Positions 59,565 to 62,080 of a DNA stretch of 62,080 nucleotides are shown here, piece after piece. The notes beneath the pieces are model-generated. The model ran no database searches. It was not told the DNA's origin and was given only the letters and a program-made list of their open reading frames with translations. The position numbers and the translations under genes were made by a program. The stretch comes from an uncultured Prevotellaceae bacterium. Lineage in GTDB: Bacteria > Bacteroidota > Bacteroidia > Bacteroidales > Bacteroidaceae. Each line of letters opens with the position of its first letter. Position 1 is the stretch's first letter. The DNA lies in the NCBI GenBank assembly GCA_902794405.1, contig CADBHI010000005.1, forward strand, positions 1-62,080. Direction: 5' to 3'.

Positions 59565-62080
59565 CTACTGTGGCTCCACAGCGTCGCGGGTCATGCGTCG
59601 GGCGTTGTTGGTGCCGCCTGTGCCGAGGATTGTGTCGACGATGACGCCGATGTCGGTAACGGTGATGCCGCCGTCGCCGTTGGCGTCTGCACCGAAGCCG
59701 TCGAAGTCGCCGCCGTTCTCTATCGACAGGATGCTGTTCACCACTACGGCGATGTCGGTGACGGAGACGGAGCCGTCGCTGTTGGCGTCGCAGCGGCCAG
59801 CCAACTCCTCGATGGTGTTCGTGCCGCCAAAGAATTGCTGCCAGCCCGCAGTGGCCTGGTACCTTCCTTCCACCACCTTACTATTATCCTTGGGAATGAT
59901 GAGCTTTGCGGTGGTGAAGGAACCGTTTTCTGCTTGGAACACATTGGCGCTGATAGCAAACGGATTGCGGATGGCGCGGCAGTTGACGGTGGTCAGGCTT
60001 TCGCTTGTCCACCCTCCAAAGGCATTGTTACCTATGCTCGTCAAGGAAGAAGGGAGGGTGAGGGATATTTCCAGTCCGTCAAGACCATAGATATATCCAA
60101 ATGCCTCATCGCCAATGGTCTTGACGCTTTCGGGAATGACAATGGCTGCTTTACTCTCGTATCCTCCCCATATAAAGCAGTTATAGAAACTGCCGTTTCC
60201 TATTTCCTCTAAACCATGTTCAATAGTGATAGTCTTGAAGCGATATTGGTAGAATACATAGTCTTGAATCTTCCTGACTTTGTATGTTTTGTCACTAATC
60301 GTTATGCTTCCAGGAATCACGAGGTCCAGAAGGTAATTTGCGTACTGAGCATCGAGATTGAAATATTCTGAATTGGCACCCACGATATCGGCATAGTCAC
60401 TACCCTCGGTATAACTATAGACAATGCCGTCGATTTCTGCCATCATGACCTGAAAAATGGTAACCGTAGAGGTTCCCATCACATTATTGACATCGTTGTC
60501 AGGAGTGATCCTAATGTTGAACGTGCCGGCGTTCGATGAACTGAATTTGATGGCGGCCTGGCCGGACTCTCCTGGATCAAGACAGGCATCGCCTCTGCCG
60601 ATATTCGTCCATGCTCCATCCACCTCCATCCAGAGATAAACCTCCTGCTGAGAGACATCGCTGGTATTGGTCATCGAAATCGTAGCCGTGATGTCTTCAC
60701 CCTGCGACATGCTGCCGCTGTAACTGACGTCGGTGACGGTGAAAGTCACCGTATTCTTGTCTGGGGCACGAACACTCAGCTCGTTGCCAGAAATAACAGC
60801 CAAGAGGGCGTTAGCGCCGGTAGCCATGACCGTCCAGTCACCCGTGCTACCCTGCGGACGCCAAGCCTGCACCAGCCTATAGCTGCCATCGGAAACGTTG
60901 GCACCAAAGCTGATGGGATTAGCCCCAATAGGCATATAATAATGATAAGGTTCCAGGTTGGTATTATTGACGGTGTAATTTTTCGTCGGCGTGGCTACAT
61001 CGATGATTCTTCCGTTCTGCCACAGTGCCCAAGCCACCTCAATGGGATAGGTCGTGGTAGGCACGTAATCATATACACCATAGAAATAGGTCCCGCTGGT
61101 AGAAACCCCAGTAAAGTTCTCGGTAAGAGAGGCGCGGTTATAAGTAGCGTCATTAAAATTGGTTGTTACGGCCGAATAAACGCTGGGTACTTCGGGCTCA
61201 TTCTCGCCAGCAGGCTGGAAGCCGATGAGCGCCGACTGCCTATAAATATAGCCGGTATTCCCCGATCCACCGCCAGCTCCCTTTCTGGGAGGATTTGCAA
61301 TGGCGAGAACGAAATAGGCATCGCTGACGCCGCCCCATCCCCAATTGATGTGGAAGAGCCCGTTGCCGTCGTAGCCGTCGCAGATGAACTGGTGACCGCC
61401 GGAATTTGAACTTCCGTCATAGAGTACAGGGCGGTTGGCCTTCAGCTCCTGATAGATGATGTTCTCCCAATCGGCTGTAGTAAAATCGTCGCGATTGACG
61501 GTATGCATATAACGGCTGTAGCCAAAGATATCAGCCATCACATGTTCTATGATGTAGGCACTTGATCCGCCGTATGTTTTCGTGTTGTAGTTCATTTCGT
61601 TGGCCTGGCCCACATAGAGCATCAGCTTGGCAACGGCCTGGGCAGCTTCTCCCGTCTCGCTGGGGGCGTAAGTGGCTTTCATCTTGTTCCATTCGAAGGT
61701 GGGGGCTTCAGTGGTGGCTTCCAAAGCCGGCATGTAGATACCCCTCGATTTTGTGGTGTAGGAAAGAATAGTGGGGCACGACTCTGGCCAGCGGTGGAAA
61801 TACATCACCTGAGCCAGGGCGGTGGCGACGCAACCTGTTACGAAGTGCTTGGTGTACTCATTACCATATTGGTCCTGTACTATATAAGTAGGTGTCATTA
61901 GGTTGTAAGGCTCGTCCTGATTCCACTGCGTCTGGATGAGCGGACCGACGGCGTTAACACCGCTTAGGGAACGGGAAAGTACCGGTGTGGCCTCACCATT
62001 CTCGATGGCCTGCAGCTGCTCGGCGTAGCCGTCGAGCCAATTGCGCAGGTTGTCGGGCATATCGTCCTGCAGAAGCTGAC
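59565..62080 (-). CDS. C10 (streptopain-type) peptidase with BspA-like LRR and dockerin, 5'-truncated
   Basis: At least 831 residues; the frame stays open past the ATG at 62060 to the window edge, so the signal peptide and part of the prosegment are missing. Peptidase C10 blocks: GPLIQTQWNQDEPYN, FVTGCVATALAQVMYFHRWP with the catalytic Cys, GGHQFICDGYDGNGLFHINWGWGG with the catalytic His. A CARDB-like beta domain follows (ISMTNTSDVSQQEVYLWME), then BspA-type leucine-rich repeats (VIPESVKTIGDEAFGYI; LPSSLTSIGNNAFGG), and a C-terminal dockerin with two calcium loops (DANSDGSVSVTDIAVVVNS; DANGDGGITVTDIGVIVDT). Secreted cysteine protease, possibly tethered by its dockerin. Confidence 0.88.
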   Translation of the reverse strand, partial: QLLQDDMPDNLRNWLDGYAEQLQAIENGEATPVLSRSLSGVNAVGPLIQTQWNQDEPYNLMTPTYIVQDQYGNEYTKHFVTGCVATALAQVMYFHRWPESCPTILSYTTKSRGIYMPALEATTEAPTFEWNKMKATYAPSETGEAAQAVAKLMLYVGQANEMNYNTKTYGGSSAYIIEHVMADIFGYSRYMHTVNRDDFTTADWENIIYQELKANRPVLYDGSSNSGGHQFICDGYDGNGLFHINWGWGGVSDAYFVLAIANPPRKGAGGGSGNTGYIYRQSALIGFQPAGENEPEVPSVYSAVTTNFNDATYNRASLTENFTGVSTSGTYFYGVYDYVPTTTYPIEVAWALWQNGRIIDVATPTKNYTVNNTNLEPYHYYMPIGANPISFGANVSDGSYRLVQAWRPQGSTGDWTVMATGANALLAVISGNELSVRAPDKNTVTFTVTDVSYSGSMSQGEDITATISMTNTSDVSQQEVYLWMEVDGAWTNIGRGDACLDPGESGQAAIKFSSSNAGTFNIRITPDNDVNNVMGTSTVTIFQVMMAEIDGIVYSYTEGSDYADIVGANSEYFNLDAQYANYLLDLVIPGSITISDKTYKVRKIQDYVFYQYRFKTITIEHGLEEIGNGSFYNCFIWGGYESKAAIVIPESVKTIGDEAFGYIYGLDGLEISLTLPSSLTSIGNNAFGGWTSESLTTVNCRAIRNPFAISANVFQAENGSFTTAKLIIPKDNSKVVEGRYQATAGWQQFFGGTNTIEELAGRCDANSDGSVSVTDIAVVVNSILSIENGGDFDGFGADANGDGGITVTDIGVIVDTILGTGGTNNARRMTRDAVEPQ

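Noticed and set aside
59472-60212. Plus-strand open frame of 246 codons opposite the dockerin region
   Set aside because: It is antisense to the dockerin and LRR coding sequence and begins in a repeat region.

Overview
The window looks like chromosomal DNA of a gut or rumen Bacteroidales, most probably Prevotella or a close relative. The reasons are the Bacteroidetes-type promoter boxes (TAnnTTTG, sometimes with an upstream TTTG about 19-20 bp away) in front of many genes, FKP, FucP, GH95, GH115 and CotH-type genes, BACON-like and FimB/Mfa2-like lipoproteins, a C10 peptidase with BspA-type leucine-rich repeats and a dockerin, and an ssrA gene with a tag ending in ALAA. The assignment rests on gene content; no database search was possible.

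Layout. 1-11.2 kb: polysaccharide degradation on the + strand (5'-truncated CotH-type protein, GH115, a GH31 broken near its 3' end, GH95, GH43). 11.3-19.4 kb: luxS, a YfhO-type membrane protein, the divergent pair fucP / fkp and a GSCFA-family gene. 19.4-28.5 kb: a large BACON-like lipoprotein, recA, and a minus-strand operon of GH95, an esterase and a FimB/Mfa2-like lipoprotein. 28.6-37.3 kb: a minus-strand surface-polysaccharide locus (wza, wzz, EpsG-type wzy, wzx, two GT2, one GT11 fucosyltransferase and a TIM-barrel-like secreted protein). 37.9-46.3 kb: a second CotH-type gene, ssrA (tmRNA), rhaA and rhaB separated by a repeat array, gpsA and lysS. 46.5-53.7 kb: three tandem ROK-family genes, then menI-menF-menD and a REP-associated tyrosine transposase (RAYT). 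53.8-57.6 kb: an ECF sigma / anti-sigma / lipoprotein operon and a nucleoside kinase. 57.7-62.1 kb: a small acidic peptide, a cohesin-like secreted protein and a truncated C10 peptidase with dockerin.

How the genes fit together. The two GH95 enzymes could release fucose, FucP import it, FKP convert it to GDP-fucose and the GT11 enzyme place it on a surface polysaccharide exported by the Wza/Wzz/Wzx/Wzy set; this chain is inference. RhaA/RhaB start L-rhamnose catabolism. MenF/MenD/MenI belong to menaquinone synthesis.

The most unusual aspect is repeat DNA. GC-rich palindromes (C-rich arm, short loop, G-rich arm) occur between genes and also inside reading frames that stay open: fkp, the GSCFA gene, rhaB, the gpsA N-terminus, the nucleoside kinase and the RAYT gene itself. 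A 32-bp array with alternating units separates rhaB from rhaA, and several short arrays with an exact 7-bp period lie between and inside genes. The RAYT gene carries a pair of inverted hairpins bracketing its own linker and ends in a Rossmann/DprA-like domain. This RAYT-plus-palindromes set, and three ROK paralogs with different motif losses, are the best candidates for undescribed biology.
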